Source: Glandiceps talaboti
Taxonomy: Eukaryota; Hemichordata; Enteropneusta; Spengelidae
Assembly: GCF_964340395.1 (NCBI RefSeq)
Contig: NC_135565.1
Span: forward strand, 15,555,709-15,619,708
Direction: 5' to 3'
Length of the DNA stretch: 64,000 nt
The position numbers were made by a program, and so were the translations under genes. The notes under the pieces are model-generated. The model saw only the letters and a program-made list of their open reading frames with translations. It did no database searches and was not told the origin of the DNA. This document shows, one piece after another, positions 1 to 11,676 of the stretch (positions are counted from its first letter, which is position 1; each line of letters starts with the position of its first letter).

Positions 1-4
1 ATAG

Positions 5-1522
5 AGGGACGTCCTCACCAAGAATAGAAATTCTTCATAACATTGACCCAATAAATCAGAACGCAGCGTTACGAGTTGGTAGTTATAAGATTGTTGTTGG
101 CAACATTGATTATAATGGGTGGTACAGACCAGATCACTTGGCAGGTAATTAGTTTTATGATTTGTTCCTATAGTTTAAGATAAGTGTAACCTTATCACAT
201 GGCAAGTGGATATTATGGTTTTGGAAATCAATACAATGATGATTGGTGTAACTTGCTCACGTGACATGAATATTGTAGGGTGGACATGATTAGGGCATCC
301 TGGGAAGGCAATGACAATAATGAATGATTGGTGTAGGTTGTTTTTGGCAATGAAGTGATGACAATATTAGTATTGCTATGGTAATAACGATTCTGACAAA
401 CGTTATCATATCCTATCGTTCTCCCAATAATATATTTTACTTCAGAGGACTTTCAGAGTAAATGGAATTCGACCGCTGGTTCCCCAGTGATAGTAGATTG
501 TGGGAAAAAACCAGGCCATGCAATGGAAAACTGTAAACCTGAAGAGAAGCCATGTTTGTTTGACATTGATAACGACCCTTGCGAATACAATAATTTAGCC
601 AACAAGTATCCAGGTGAGAAGTTTGGTTATTAAGCAAATTTAGATTAATATTATCTTGGTAGGAAACTTAGCTAATGTGTAAATTTACATGATTAAGTAG
701 CCCTGGCTTTAAGGACCTTCAAGTTGGTTAATATCTTAAGCATCCAGGTGAGAAGTTGGTTGTTTTTTAAATAGATGATTGTTAAACTTGGTTTATGTAT
801 AATTTCATGATTAAGTAGCCATGGAGCTAGTTAAAACCCTTGATTAATATCTGAGGTGTCCAGGTGAGAAGCTTGGATATTATTTTACAAAAAGATTATT
901 AAGTATCCAGGTGTGAAGCTTTGTTAATATGTAAATGTTGATGAAAAGTATCCCGTAAGCTTAGAAGCTTGGTTAATATACAAATTTGGATGACAAATAT
1001 TTAGATAAGTAGCTTGGTTAATATGTCCGTCGAGATGTCATCTAATATTGTTCACATGTATCAAATAGAAGCAGCTTAATTTCCATAATCTTTAAGATGA
1101 TATGTTAATATATAAAGACCCACTGTGTTGAATGACGTCACCATTGTGAACCGTTGGAAAGTTTTTTGTAGATGACGTCACCTTTATGAACGATTGGAAA
1201 ATAATTGTAGACTGCCTATGCTTAGATTCACATATTAAAGCAATTCGTAGATTTTTATTTGCTTTCTCTTTTTGACAACCGAATTACAATTTTATTAACA
1301 TAACTAAGAGAGAGTGAATCTGAGAAAACAGTTATTGATAATGAATGATAATTCACCTATATTTGTTTTCACCCTTTCCTTACAGATATTGTAGAGGGAC
1401 TGTTATCCCGACTACAAGCCTACAATGCCACGGCTGTTCCACCACTGAACACTGATATTGACCCGGAAGCAAATCCAGCAAAACATAATGGTGCATGGGT
1501 ACCATGGAAGAAACCTACATAA
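5..1522 (+). CDS. ARSB-like: Arylsulfatase B-like gene A, last three coding exons (5' part outside window)
   Basis: Coding exons 5-144, 446-613 and 1386-1522 (TAA) correspond to exons 8, 9 and 10 of the complete paralogues further right. Splice borders are AG/GT and phases agree (1 to 1 to 1). Exon 8 reads [13 protein letters not shown], the typical start of the C-terminal subdomain of arylsulfatase B. Exon 9 has DCGKKPG, then [20 protein letters not shown], the family's Cys-rich FDIxxDPxExxNL segment. Exon 10 ends with NPAKHNGAWVPWKKPT. The product would be a sulfate esterase of the secretory or lysosomal pathway, but the catalytic exons lie left of the window. The intron after exon 9 holds several degenerate copies of the exon end. 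It converges on the minus-strand NXPE-1 gene. Confidence 0.9.
601..1022 (+). repeat. Degenerate tandem copies of exon 9 end plus donor, gene A
   Basis: The exon border TATCCAGGTGAGAAG at about 607-621 is echoed at about 742-756 (CATCCAGGTGAGAAG), 858-872 (TGTCCAGGTGAGAAG), 903-917 (TATCCAGGTGTGAAG) and weakly near 945-970. Spacing is irregular and the intervening sequence shares pieces such as GATTAAGTAGCC. Three of the copies retain a GT donor in exon-like context. Confidence 0.75.
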
Positions 1523-2047
1523 ACGACAAATGTCGATTTTCACACTACGTGCAGGCAGATGCAATGTAGAAACTCGGGACTATGTTGTTGTTTTTTCGAT
1601 TTGAAATTACTGCTAACTCTGTTGACTCCAAGTGGATCTTATGTAAACCTACATATATGATGTGAGGCCACACATGACTACATTGCAGCTGTGGCCAATT
1701 AATACAATCAGTGTTTAAGTCAATACGAGATCCAATTAGATTTTAGCAGTGGTTTTGGTGGTAATGTCAAATTCAAAATAATCGGAAGATAAAGGGTATC
1801 TGCCTGGTTTTGGTGTGGAAAGCTACTTGACAGTCACTGACCTACGTCTATTGGAATTTCTAGTCAGTCTTCCGCTCTTATTCTATCGTATACAACCAGA
1901 AAGAATATTATGGTAATACTTCTAAAATGAACAAAACCAATAATGACAGTGTCAATGTTGTCCTAACAAATTAAGCAAAACATTATATGAGCTTGGTGTG
2001 TATCTATCTACTTTACAGCCACTATTTTCTTAGGACTGGTTTGATCA

Positions 2048-2053
2048 AATAAA
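2048..2053 (+). terminator. Probable polyadenylation signal of gene A
   Basis: AATAAA about 525 bases after the stop codon of gene A, in an AT-rich stretch without coding potential. It is the first canonical signal I see downstream of that stop. Cleavage is inferred, not seen. Confidence 0.5.
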
Positions 2054-2174
2054 TATCCATTGTAATATATGTATACTGTATTCTGTCATTGTGGAGAAAA
2101 AAATGAAAGTTGGGCTGCGCAAACTTAAAGAATTGAACACTACGTCGTATTGGATTTTGACGCTATATACATTC

Positions 2175-2176
<2 letters not shown>

Positions 2177-2226
<50 letters not shown>

Positions 2227-2235
2227 AATTAATTG
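2177..2235. repeat. (TTGA)n microsatellite
   Basis: About 12 tandem copies of a TTGA/ATTG tetramer in the spacer between the convergent genes A and NXPE-1. The rest of 1523-2651 holds the gene A 3' untranslated region and no recognisable gene. Part of it (from about 2250) is repeated at about 10985-11220, the downstream edge of the NXPE duplication. Confidence 0.9.
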
Positions 2236-2651
2236 ATGGATTTTTCAAAAGTGGCCATAATGCCATAAGTTACACATTCATCAAAAACAGTTGAATCCAA
2301 TGGGTTGAGTGACTGTAACGGAGCCAGCAACGCACCTGTTAAAACTGGGTTAAGAGCAAAGTCATTTCTCAAGGATACATATTGACAATGTCTTGCAAGT
2401 GTTGCAACAAAAATCTAAAAGACATATATTATTAATTGTAGTAACGTGCTGGAAACAACATCTTCTTCGCAAGCTACTAAGCTTCTTCGTGGCACTATAT
2501 CTACTAGTCTATACATATATGTATGTGACAGGCCGTGTTAATGTCACAGCAGTACATACAGGCGACAGATCAGGTTCTCGCCACTGACTATTCTTTGCAG
2601 AGTTAATCGAACTCACTCGTCTTGTGTGGTTGTCATTAGCGGTTGCCATCG

Positions 2652-3964
2652 TTACTTATCTCTGACCATCTCTGGACACATGTATGATAACATCATTTCT
2701 ACTTGTTGCTTGATAATATACATTGGCATATGAACATCATTGGGTTCAGTGTGAGACAATACCATATCCCATACATCAATAAACCTAACTCCAATCCCAG
2801 CAAAGACTCGTCGTATCATTCTGTTCTGATCATACATGATCCAGTCACTACCGTGAACTCGTTGACCTATCTGATCGTTATTTTGTGGGTTGGATAACCG
2901 AATCAGTACCATTGAACCTGGACAGCGATTAAGAAATCTAACAAAGGCTAATTTGGCTTGGAAGAGTCTCTCTAGGTATGGTCTTGTCGTCCAGGATACG
3001 AAATGAAAACTGAAGTTCACGATGAATACAGCTGTGCTATTATTGCATACTTCCTGGGGTATTGTATCGATTACATCGCTTTCAAAGTTTATACTGGTCA
3101 CTGGCTGAACAAAGCGACCCAATCTTAAAGCAAGGAATGTGAATCTCTTGAAGATCGGGAAGTCAAATTTAAAACTTCTGGAGACTTGGCCCATTGTTGA
3201 ACCCCCATAAATGTATAGACGTTTATTTGAAAGACAAGTTTTGACTTCTTCATCACTCCATTGTTGACTTCTACACATCAATGGAACAAAGGTTGTGTTA
3301 TCAGCCCAGTATCCATCTGAAAGTGGTACAGGTATATCAGGGCCACACGGTGGTAGTTTTAGTTGAACAATTGGACCTGCAATAGTCAAAATATGTGAAT
3401 GGAAATCACACCCGTTGTAGTGTTATAATCACGTGGTATTAGTTCATTATCACCTACATAACATTAGGAATGTTACTTTTAATGTCTGGTGCGAAGATTG
3501 TTCAATGAAATATGATCGTACACTCATTATGCAAATCAGGGCAATTTCGTTACAAAAACATTAAATAAAACATTAATGGGCGAATTGGACTAAATAGTCT
3601 TTATATAATAGCTTTAGGGATGGTGAACGTTTTATCTAGTTTGTTCAATCACCAATAAACTTGATTAAAGATATATTCTTACCAGTAATAATGGCTTTCA
3701 AATCAGCGTGTTGTAATCTGCCGTTGTATATCCCACTAAAGATATTTACAAAAAAAAATATATCAGCACAACGTCAAATTCATTCATAAAGACAAAAGAC
3801 GGCAGAAGTACGGAAAATACTCAACGTATATTGGCAATAGGTAATATTACTCTTTCACTGTTATATCCAAAGCTAATATTTATACCATTACCATTATTGT
3901 ATGTTTGTTTATTGCATACCTTTCATTGTCTCTCTGTCTCTGCATGCCTGCCTGCCTGCCTGCA

Positions 3965-4021
<57 letters not shown>

Positions 4022-7000
4022 GCCTGTCTGTTTGTCGGTGTACCAATACCTCACAAGAACACTAGCTGGAATAGCTGGATTCAAGTGAAATTTAGTATTT
4101 GGGTATTGTGTATTTTTAACTCAAGAAGTATGTGCTTTGTGGCCTGGAAGCATGTTGAATACCTGCCACGAAAGCCAAAGTGTTAATTGTATGTATAAAC
4201 CTAAACTTACTTAACATACGATCTGTATGTACTTCTCAAAATATGGCACGATAATTAAACTTATTGAACGTTATTATAGGCGTATTACTTCATTTTACGA
4301 ATACGAAAAAAACAAGACACCATTAGTTTAATTGTTTGTGTGGGGCTTTTTCGCATATGATATAATAGCAGTTTTCGCTTATTAAATCGCAGTCTAATGT
4401 CTTACTGTGACACAAAACTCACAATAATTTGATGTCACAATGAAGGAAATATAGGTTAGTAGTATAATTATTAGCTCCACAGGTATAATTTATGAAAATT
4501 CAGGAAAAGATAATGGTGATATAGATTGTTTTGACTCTTCAGGCATATTTTTTTCTTGGTGGATGGTGAGTGGGGACAGGGGTGGGAGGGAAGTGACGTA
4601 GATGCAAGTTTTCACATACAAAATCCTTATTTTTTTCTTTCGAAAGCATTCAACCATCTGGCATATGTATAGTTAAGGATACATATAACTGGTAGAAAAA
4701 AGAAAATTGTTCATAGCCCTTTCAATCGTGGATTCTTACTTTACATCGACCTTAACAATTTAGGATCATTACCTTTCAAAGAGCGATGTCGATCCGGCGA
4801 TCCTTTGTGTTGTCACCCTTTGTATGAGTGTGAAGAAATGACTAATGCTGACAACGTTTTCACAGGTGAAGTTCTCAGGTCGTTTACAAACATATACTGT
4901 TTTTCCTAATGCAATCGGATTGGTATATTCACATACATCTTCCCAGGTACCGTCACTTAATATGGAACAGTTCGTTATTTCAGAGATGTTACCGATGCCG
5001 AATGCTGCCTGCCAAACACCCTGTGGTTCAGTCTTTAAAATATCATTTTTCAGGAACAATATGGCTTCTCGAGTAAATGCCAAGTTGATATAAAAATCTG
5101 CAGTGCCTTGCCAGGCAGCGTAGAAGTACACACTGTATGTACCATTACCATAATCAACAACTCGTCCACCAGTACGCTTTTCAAGTCCTGTATTATGCAT
5201 GACAGGCTCAAAAAAGTCCCCTCCTCGTTGTCGTCGGCGGCCACTATTATCATAAGCTTCGATGACTATGTGTATATAGTCTCCTGTTTTAAATCTAGAC
5301 TTCCCTTCAAAGAAACGTGCCCTGAAATAAAAGGGGTGAAAATGCAGTTATCAGGGATTTGTCCTTTGCGTTGGTAATAATATTAACAAAACATTCACCA
5401 ACGATAACCTGCTGTCTTAAATATGGCCACAGCCATAGTGACAAATGACTTTTTATTTTTTTATTTTTAAATTAGAAAACACTTTACGATATATTCATAT
5501 CTACATTTCCCCCAAAATGTGCAATAATACTGGTCAAGTCAGGATTTGTAACTCATTATTGAGCAAAACTGAAAGCGAGTGTAAAAAGTTTGCTATCATA
5601 CGTACAAGGAGCGAATGATGGGCGAATGGTTAGAGTGGCTTCGAGCCCCAGTTCAATCATATTTAATCCTGAAAATTGCTTAATATCTAATACATCGCCG
5701 GTTAAGCTCATATATACCTTGTTGTTCGAATAGATGTCATTCCCATTTTACCATTACTAACAGCCAGGGGATAATATGGGTTAGTGGTTAATGCAGCAGT
5801 CGTATAGCCATCTTCTAGTTTTGTTTCTTCTCTACTAATGTTAAGAGGACGATGTGGTTCATTTATTGGTGCATGCATCGAACTATGTTCAAAAGTCCAT
5901 TCCAATTCGTTAACTATTTCAAGCCATCCAAGAGAAAATCCAGAGTAGGCGCTATAAAATGACGTATCATCCTTGTTGTTTTCACAGGAAATCGTTTGTT
6001 GTCTACTAATGTCAGAGTCAACATGACGTTCTTCCGCGTTTAGCGATGGATCTCGGGCATTTGGACGACCAGGACAACGACACTCAGTATCCATAGCATG
6101 GAATACCTTTTTGTACACAGACTGAAATAAATGGACATTGAATATCAATGGCACCTTTTTTGTGTGTAACTTATCAACTACTCCATACACTACACCATAA
6201 GGTTGAACCATCATAGCATTCTACCAACTAGTTACATATGGTATATTACATTGTTCTTGAGCACGATGGACAAGCGAGGACACACTTGTCTACCAGAAAT
6301 TATATGTTTTGGTATTAAATGCCATGCACCATACATGCCGCGCACTGCGAAGGTATGCATACAGATATATCTCGTGGAACATACCACTTTCTGTGTGGTC
6401 ATACTCGAGCGATTAATTAAGAAATGATTAGTTATTTTGTTCTCTTAAAAAGTACAATGAACAGTTGTGATTCTTGTCCGCGTACTCCAGCATTTCGGCG
6501 AGAAAGTGGTGATTTGAAAATGTTAGGTCGGTCGAACGTCAATCCAAAAATTATGCCTGAATGCCTAGCACATTGGAATTTGTGATTTGTAGCGATAAAC
6601 TACAATATGAGAGTGGTCCAAGCAAATCGAAATTACAGTATTAAACATATCATCAAGTGAAAATAAAATATTCCTTTATTGCAATGTTACAGAAAGAGCT
6701 AAATTTTCTATTTTCAAATGTTGTTCTCTATCATGCAAATATGTGAAGTCAAATTTTGACATATTGACAAACAGGTCTGTAACACCACTAACTTATAGCG
6801 TTGTATTTCTACCGTGATATCTGACTGTGTTTACTGAACGAACATGTTTTCGCCAATGTGTATTTAAATAAAAAAATTGTGCAACTCGAGCTGTGTACAT
6901 CGACACAAGTTATGAATTAGAGGTTGCAGTTGGTTGCAAACTTTTAGGTTAAGATGTCAACTTCAGAAGAGGTCCATAGTTTACCTTACTTTATATATCT

Positions 7001-7616
7001 TTGTTATCAAGGACATAGTTCAATGTAGGATAAAAACTCTCTTACTCAGGGGTGGGTGGGTTTTGAGCAATTTCAGTTCTCATTCTGCAAAATCAATTGT
7101 ACTTATAATGGATATTTAGTACCCCTGAATACAAACATTTCTTTCAAAAAATGTCAAATTGAAAAATGGAAGAATTTCTGCTATATTAAATGCATGGTAC
7201 TTAAATAAATTACAGTGTCGACAAAAGAACTATTTTTGATAACTACATACTGGCTGTATATTCATAGCACTACATTGTACTAAATACTGATTAATTTTCA
7301 ATTTTGACCATTTTGCTTAGAACGGGGAGACAGGGGAGTGGGATGTCTGATTACTAAGTGTAAGAATTTAGTTTTTTATCCAACATTGAACTAATGATCT
7401 CGCCCCGAAGCTATCCCATTCAATCAGAATATCTATAAATTGGACGTACATGTATAACGCGGAAAGTACATATAACGAACAATTAATCACAAAAGTGACC
7501 TTGCATATTAGACTTACCTTGTCTGTCAAGTTCAGCAAAGTAAGACATATAAACGCCAGAATCATTATTAACAAAAACAAGAATTTGAAATGTGGTACTC
7601 CTGAAGAGGAAGCCAT
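2652..7616 (-). CDS. NXPE-like: NXPE family protein, copy 1 (neurexophilin-like and PC-esterase-like domains)
   Basis: Five coding exons: 7518-7616, 5718-6121, 4773-5321, 3683-3735 and 2652-3376, with AG/GT borders and fitting phases, give about 609 residues. Exon 1 encodes a short N-terminus with a hydrophobic signal or signal-anchor (FKFLFLLIMILAFICLTLL). Exon 3 holds the Ig-like neurexophilin region, with GDYIHIVIEAYD and GRVVDYGNGTYSVYFYAAWQ, which are very characteristic of NXPE proteins. Exon 5 is the C-terminal PC-esterase-like domain: PPCGPDIPVPLSDGYW, then IYGGSTMGQ at the expected nucleophile loop, and a terminal DVHMP with the late His. The loop reads GGS where the family normally has GDS, so activity is uncertain. 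Human NXPE1 has been linked to sialic acid O-acetylation; function here is inferred by family only. ATG chosen because it directly precedes the hydrophobic segment. Confidence 0.88.
3949..4030. repeat. (TCTG)n microsatellite in NXPE-1 intron 3
   Basis: Run of TCTG with TGCC variants. The same tract, shorter, sits at the orthologous place in NXPE-2 (about 13618-13683), so it predates the gene duplication. Confidence 0.9.
7012..7406. mobile_element. Small non-autonomous DNA element (MITE-like), copy 1, in NXPE-1 intron 1
   Basis: Imperfect terminal inverted repeats: TAGTTCAATGTAGGATAAA at about 7016-7034, and its inverse GTTTTTTATCCAACATTGAACTA ending at 7393. The inverted repeat is bordered by TA on both sides. 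No coding capacity. The interior matches, in opposite orientation, the element at 9326-9693 (shared ATGCATGGTAC region and a shared ACAAAAGAA region). The left outer end lacks the GGGGYGAGAT extension seen in the other copy. Confidence 0.65.
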
Positions 7617-8212
7617 GGTGATATGTGCAGTACACTACTACAATGTAATATTTCAACCAGTGGAGTATATAAGTCTGGTTGAATGATATTCTCAGCTGTT
7701 ACCGACTCTAATAGATTTTAAAAACAGGATGTAAACTGAATGCTCTAAATAAGGTATTTTAATTAGATTCTATTCAGATTGTGAAACACACCATGGTATA
7801 TCACTTAATTTGTCAATCACTGCTGCCCAGTGGGGTCCTTTTGTGCAGTATTCCGGGAAGCATTTAGTAGCAATATTTGATTAACAGCTACAGTATCGAT
7901 TGATTGTGCAATGTTATAAAATGGTACAAAGTTTAGTGAAAAGAATATTGGTTTTTTTTTTCCGAGGTGGAGCGCACCGAGCGTTGTAAGCGCCCATGGA
8001 ACGCATCATTGACCTGTTGATAGCATTATATTTTGTGTGAAATCTACGTAATATTTCGAAATTCTCGCCTATTAGCCACAGCGCTTTGATAACTTTTGAG
8101 AAAGCAATTGCTAAGTCAGTCTGTGTGTATTATTTATAATGCTCACAATTGGGCAACCCATTTTTGAGAAAACGAAGACAGAGAAACAGACTTTCTCTCG
8201 TTCTCGCTCTCC

Positions 8213-8275
<63 letters not shown>

Positions 8276-8958
8276 CGTCATGGCTATACTCTAACCTTTC
8301 TTTGCATAATTAATTCTATACATTTAGGTATTACTAGGCTGTCAGTTTGCGTCGGTTGTGTCAGTTATGATAGTTGCAAAGTAAATAATTCGATTATGCC
8401 ATACTACTTCCAAATCATAAAAATCCTAACACCAGCTGGCACTGCTTGGAATAATGTTTTTGTATCTGCGCACGGATTGTTATTAGTTCGTTTGTAACAG
8501 GAAGAAGGCAGAGATCACCATAACGTAATCCAAACATTGTAATAATGGAAAACATTTTGTTAAATTATTTGAAAAGATGAAACCGAAATGACCTTTGACT
8601 AAAGCATTTATGCATGTCTAACATATTTCAGACATGTGATACTCCCACCGTTGGCATTTTGATTTGCACTGTTCGTTGTAGCCACGTCTACTGATACAAT
8701 AATTATTACAAAGACATCTTACAAACGTTCATTGGATATCTCATACCACTGGTCTGTGGCTATATGTAGTCAGTTAAACTACTTCTTCAAAACAGCAAGT
8801 TTTAATACTGACTTTTACCATTATGAATGAAAGAAAATGTCAACACAATCGTATTCAAAATCACGATGTCAAGAGGCTTAAGTAGAATGCATGTCAATAT
8901 AAGAAATGGAATCAGCAGAACTATTAACCGGAATCCCACACTATCTGTAAAGAGAAAA
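7617..8958. other. 5' flank of NXPE-1
   Basis: No gene seen. From the start codon to about 8580 this sequence matches the flank of NXPE-2 exon 1 (about 17147-18110), including a (CA)n tract at 8213-8272. The match stops there, so about 8.6 kb marks one end of the duplicated block. It likely contains the promoter. Confidence 0.6.
7666..7673 (-). promoter_or_regulatory. Possible TATA element of NXPE-1
   Basis: TATATA inside CTTATATACTCC on the minus strand, about 50 bases upstream of the NXPE-1 start codon. The same element is kept at 17196-17203 and 19035-19042 before the other copies of exon 1. The canonical TATATAAG reads on the plus strand, so orientation is ambiguous. Confidence 0.35.
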
Positions 8959-10540
8959 AGTTGAAAATTTCAGGAAGTGAAAAAGAAATGGAAATCCAAC
9001 CACCAAAGCTGAAAAACAAAGAAAAGAATCACTAGTTCGAGTGAAATGCTTAAAAGCAGAAAGAATTCCACGTAAAGTGACAAAATTAGCCAAAAAGTAA
9101 TTTTATTTATCCCTAACGGGTGGCAACAATTGACGGAGCAGCCGAAACGATGTAATGACAATAGAAGAAACAGCCCAGCCAATCATCGGCCAGCTTGATA
9201 TACATGTAGCTACCGAAAACATGTCGCACAGCAAAGTACTGCTAAAAAGGTTGCCGAGCCGAATACAAATCAACCACATACAGAGGAGCGTCAACGACCG
9301 AATCAATCCCTACAACAACGTGTACGGGGTGAGATCAATAGTTCAATGTAGGAAAACGAATTAAATTCTTTTAGTTAGGCCTAAGATCCCCCCCCCCTCC
9401 TTGTAAGTAAATTGGCCAAAATTGGAAATTTTTCAGACAGCACAATCTATTTCAAATCAGTATGCAGTGGTATCAATACAAAGCCAGTATGTCGTCAGGA
9501 AAAATAATTCTTTTGTTGGCACTTAACGTATTTTGGGTACCATGCATTTACTACATCGAAAATCCTTCTATTTCTCAATTTGACGACAAACAGATTCATT
9601 AAAAGTAAAATCGTTTTTGTAGGATGAGAACTAAAATGGGTAAAGTAAAAGAATTTAGTTTTTTATCCTACATTGAACTATTTATCTCGCCCCTTAATGG
9701 ATGCAAAGATCGATAAAAACTCACAAAAACTTCACAAAAACCACAACATCGCCCAGTTTGTCCAGGAAATACAAGAAAATGGTCTACAAAAGAGATTCGC
9801 TACGTTGGAAATTACTTTTTAATCACCAGTTATCGCTAAAATTTCGAGAAATAGACACCGGAAATGCTCCAAAGATATTATTTCCAGAGATATTACAACC
9901 CTGGCCGAATAAATGCAATGAGTGAATAGTGGGTGAGAAAGGTCAAGGTCAACGAGACAAGTTGTAAAATACTTTATCCTCCTCGCCAAAAAAGTGGTTT
10001 GCATTTGGAGTTGGTGAGTTGGTGAGTTGGGTCCTAACCTGGAACGATTGTCTTGTAACTAATAGCTATTTCCCAGCACGACGGTTACCACTATAGAGGC
10101 TAAAGCCAAAACGAAATTGCACGTCCCGGTCAATGTTTCTTGTGTTCCTTATCCAAGTGACATCTTCAGGCCACCGAGGACAGACTTCTACCAGACCATC
10201 CCGGGGACTACCACCTATTCGTCAGGATAGCTCCACTGATGAAGTAGGACCACATGTACGACCAGTGTACCCTTCACTGGCGTTCGCTGATAGCTTTTTA
10301 TCTTGAAAACGTGAACAACTGAATTTAGATTTATATTGCTCTTACTAACATTGCATGTACCGTAATCATATCAACAGCGTCCCTTAGAGTACGTGTTTAC
10401 CTAAACTTCTAATTTACAGGAATGCCAAGAACGCATCTGTAATAGGCCATTGCGGGCTGCCAACAGGAATTTGAGAATACAGCGCCCTCGCTCAAATTGG
10501 GGGTATCATCACCTCATAGTATCATTTTTAAGAGCTTTGT
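8959..10540. other. Unrecognised, possibly decayed coding sequence interrupted by a MITE-like element
   Basis: Two stretches with higher GC and coding-like composition flank the element at 9326-9693: about 8960-9325 and 9694-10520. Short open frames read through parts of both (for example plus strand 9155-9340 and 9694-9828), but there is no long frame and I recognise no domain. It could be an old transposon remnant or a lost exon. Confidence 0.25.
9326..9693. mobile_element. Small non-autonomous DNA element (MITE-like), copy 2
   Basis: Terminal inverted repeats of at least 28 bases: left GGGGTGAGATCAATAGTTCA followed by ATGTAGGA; right is the inverse of GGGGCGAGATAAATAGTTCA followed by ATGTAGGA. 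About 368 bases, no coding capacity. Interior is related to the element in NXPE-1 intron 1 but reversed. No clear target-site duplication outside the GGGG ends. Confidence 0.7.
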
Positions 10541-10706
10541 TCTTTGTATTCTGTAGAAGAGTATATCAGAGATGTTTTTCATATTGTTCAGAATCGAGGA
10601 GGGCAGCAGTGCTCTATGATTAATTGAGTAACCTATACCATTTATACCCCCAGGATACACACAGACAGGAAGTAGAGCGCCACCAAGGGAAATTTGGGAA
10701 AGGCCT

Positions 10707-10741
10707 ATTAAGCAAGTCTCTCTCTGTCTCTGTCTCCCTCT

Positions 10742-10815
<74 letters not shown>
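10707..10815. repeat. (CT)n microsatellite
   Basis: Mixed CTCTGT start followed by about 65 bases of pure CT. It lies in the spacer 10541-11676, where I see no gene; the part after about 10985 matches the 3' flank of NXPE-1 and so belongs to the duplicated block. A G run lies at 11408-11423. Confidence 0.9.
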
Positions 10816-10818
<3 letters not shown>

Positions 10819-11676
10819 AAACAAATGGGACATAAGAGGCAAGTGTTTTAGGAGTATAAAGTCGTAGACAATTTACAAGGAGGTTAAAGAAAAGTGAAAA
10901 GGTATCTAATAAACGACGTAGTGTTTAAACTTTCAAACCTATCCAATTAACGTTGACCTGCGAAGGTGGGCTATCTGTGAAAAGCTAGCAATTTAACACA
11001 ACGAATTAAAGTGTCCATAATGCCAAAAGTTACACTGACAACTAAAATCTATCAATTGGTTGAATCCAATGGTTTGAGTGACTGTAACGGGGCCAGCAAA
11101 AACTGGGTTAAGAGCACCAATAGGCAATGTCGTTTCCCAAGGATACACATTCACAATATCTTGCAAATAGTGCAATCTAAACCAGTAACAGACTCATATT
11201 TTTAAGTGTAGTAAGGTGCTGGAAACAACATCTAGTTTGCAAGCCACTAAGTGGTGGAAACTCAATTGTTCATAATTTAATTGCAAGACGTCTGAGTTTG
11301 GATCGCTGGTAAATTTATATGGCCTCGTAATATACATGCCCACCCTGTCCATTGGTTTGTGCTTGACGGGCGGCATATGGTACAGTTTCCCTCGATGGTC
11401 AGATCATGGGGGGGGGGGGGGGGCTCTACCCCTATGATCTCAAATGTATGGCTGGGGTACTACTTCGAATCCATATTTTCACAGTCTACTACTTGTATTT
11501 CATATTTAGTGACAGAATATCTACAACTCTATAAATGTATGTATGTGACTAAGTAGGCCGTGTTAATGTCACAGCAGTACACGCAGGCAACAGATTGGGT
11601 TCTCGCCACTGACTATTCTTTGCAGAGTTAATGGAACTCACTCGTCTTGTGTCGTTGTCATTAGCGGTTGCCATCG

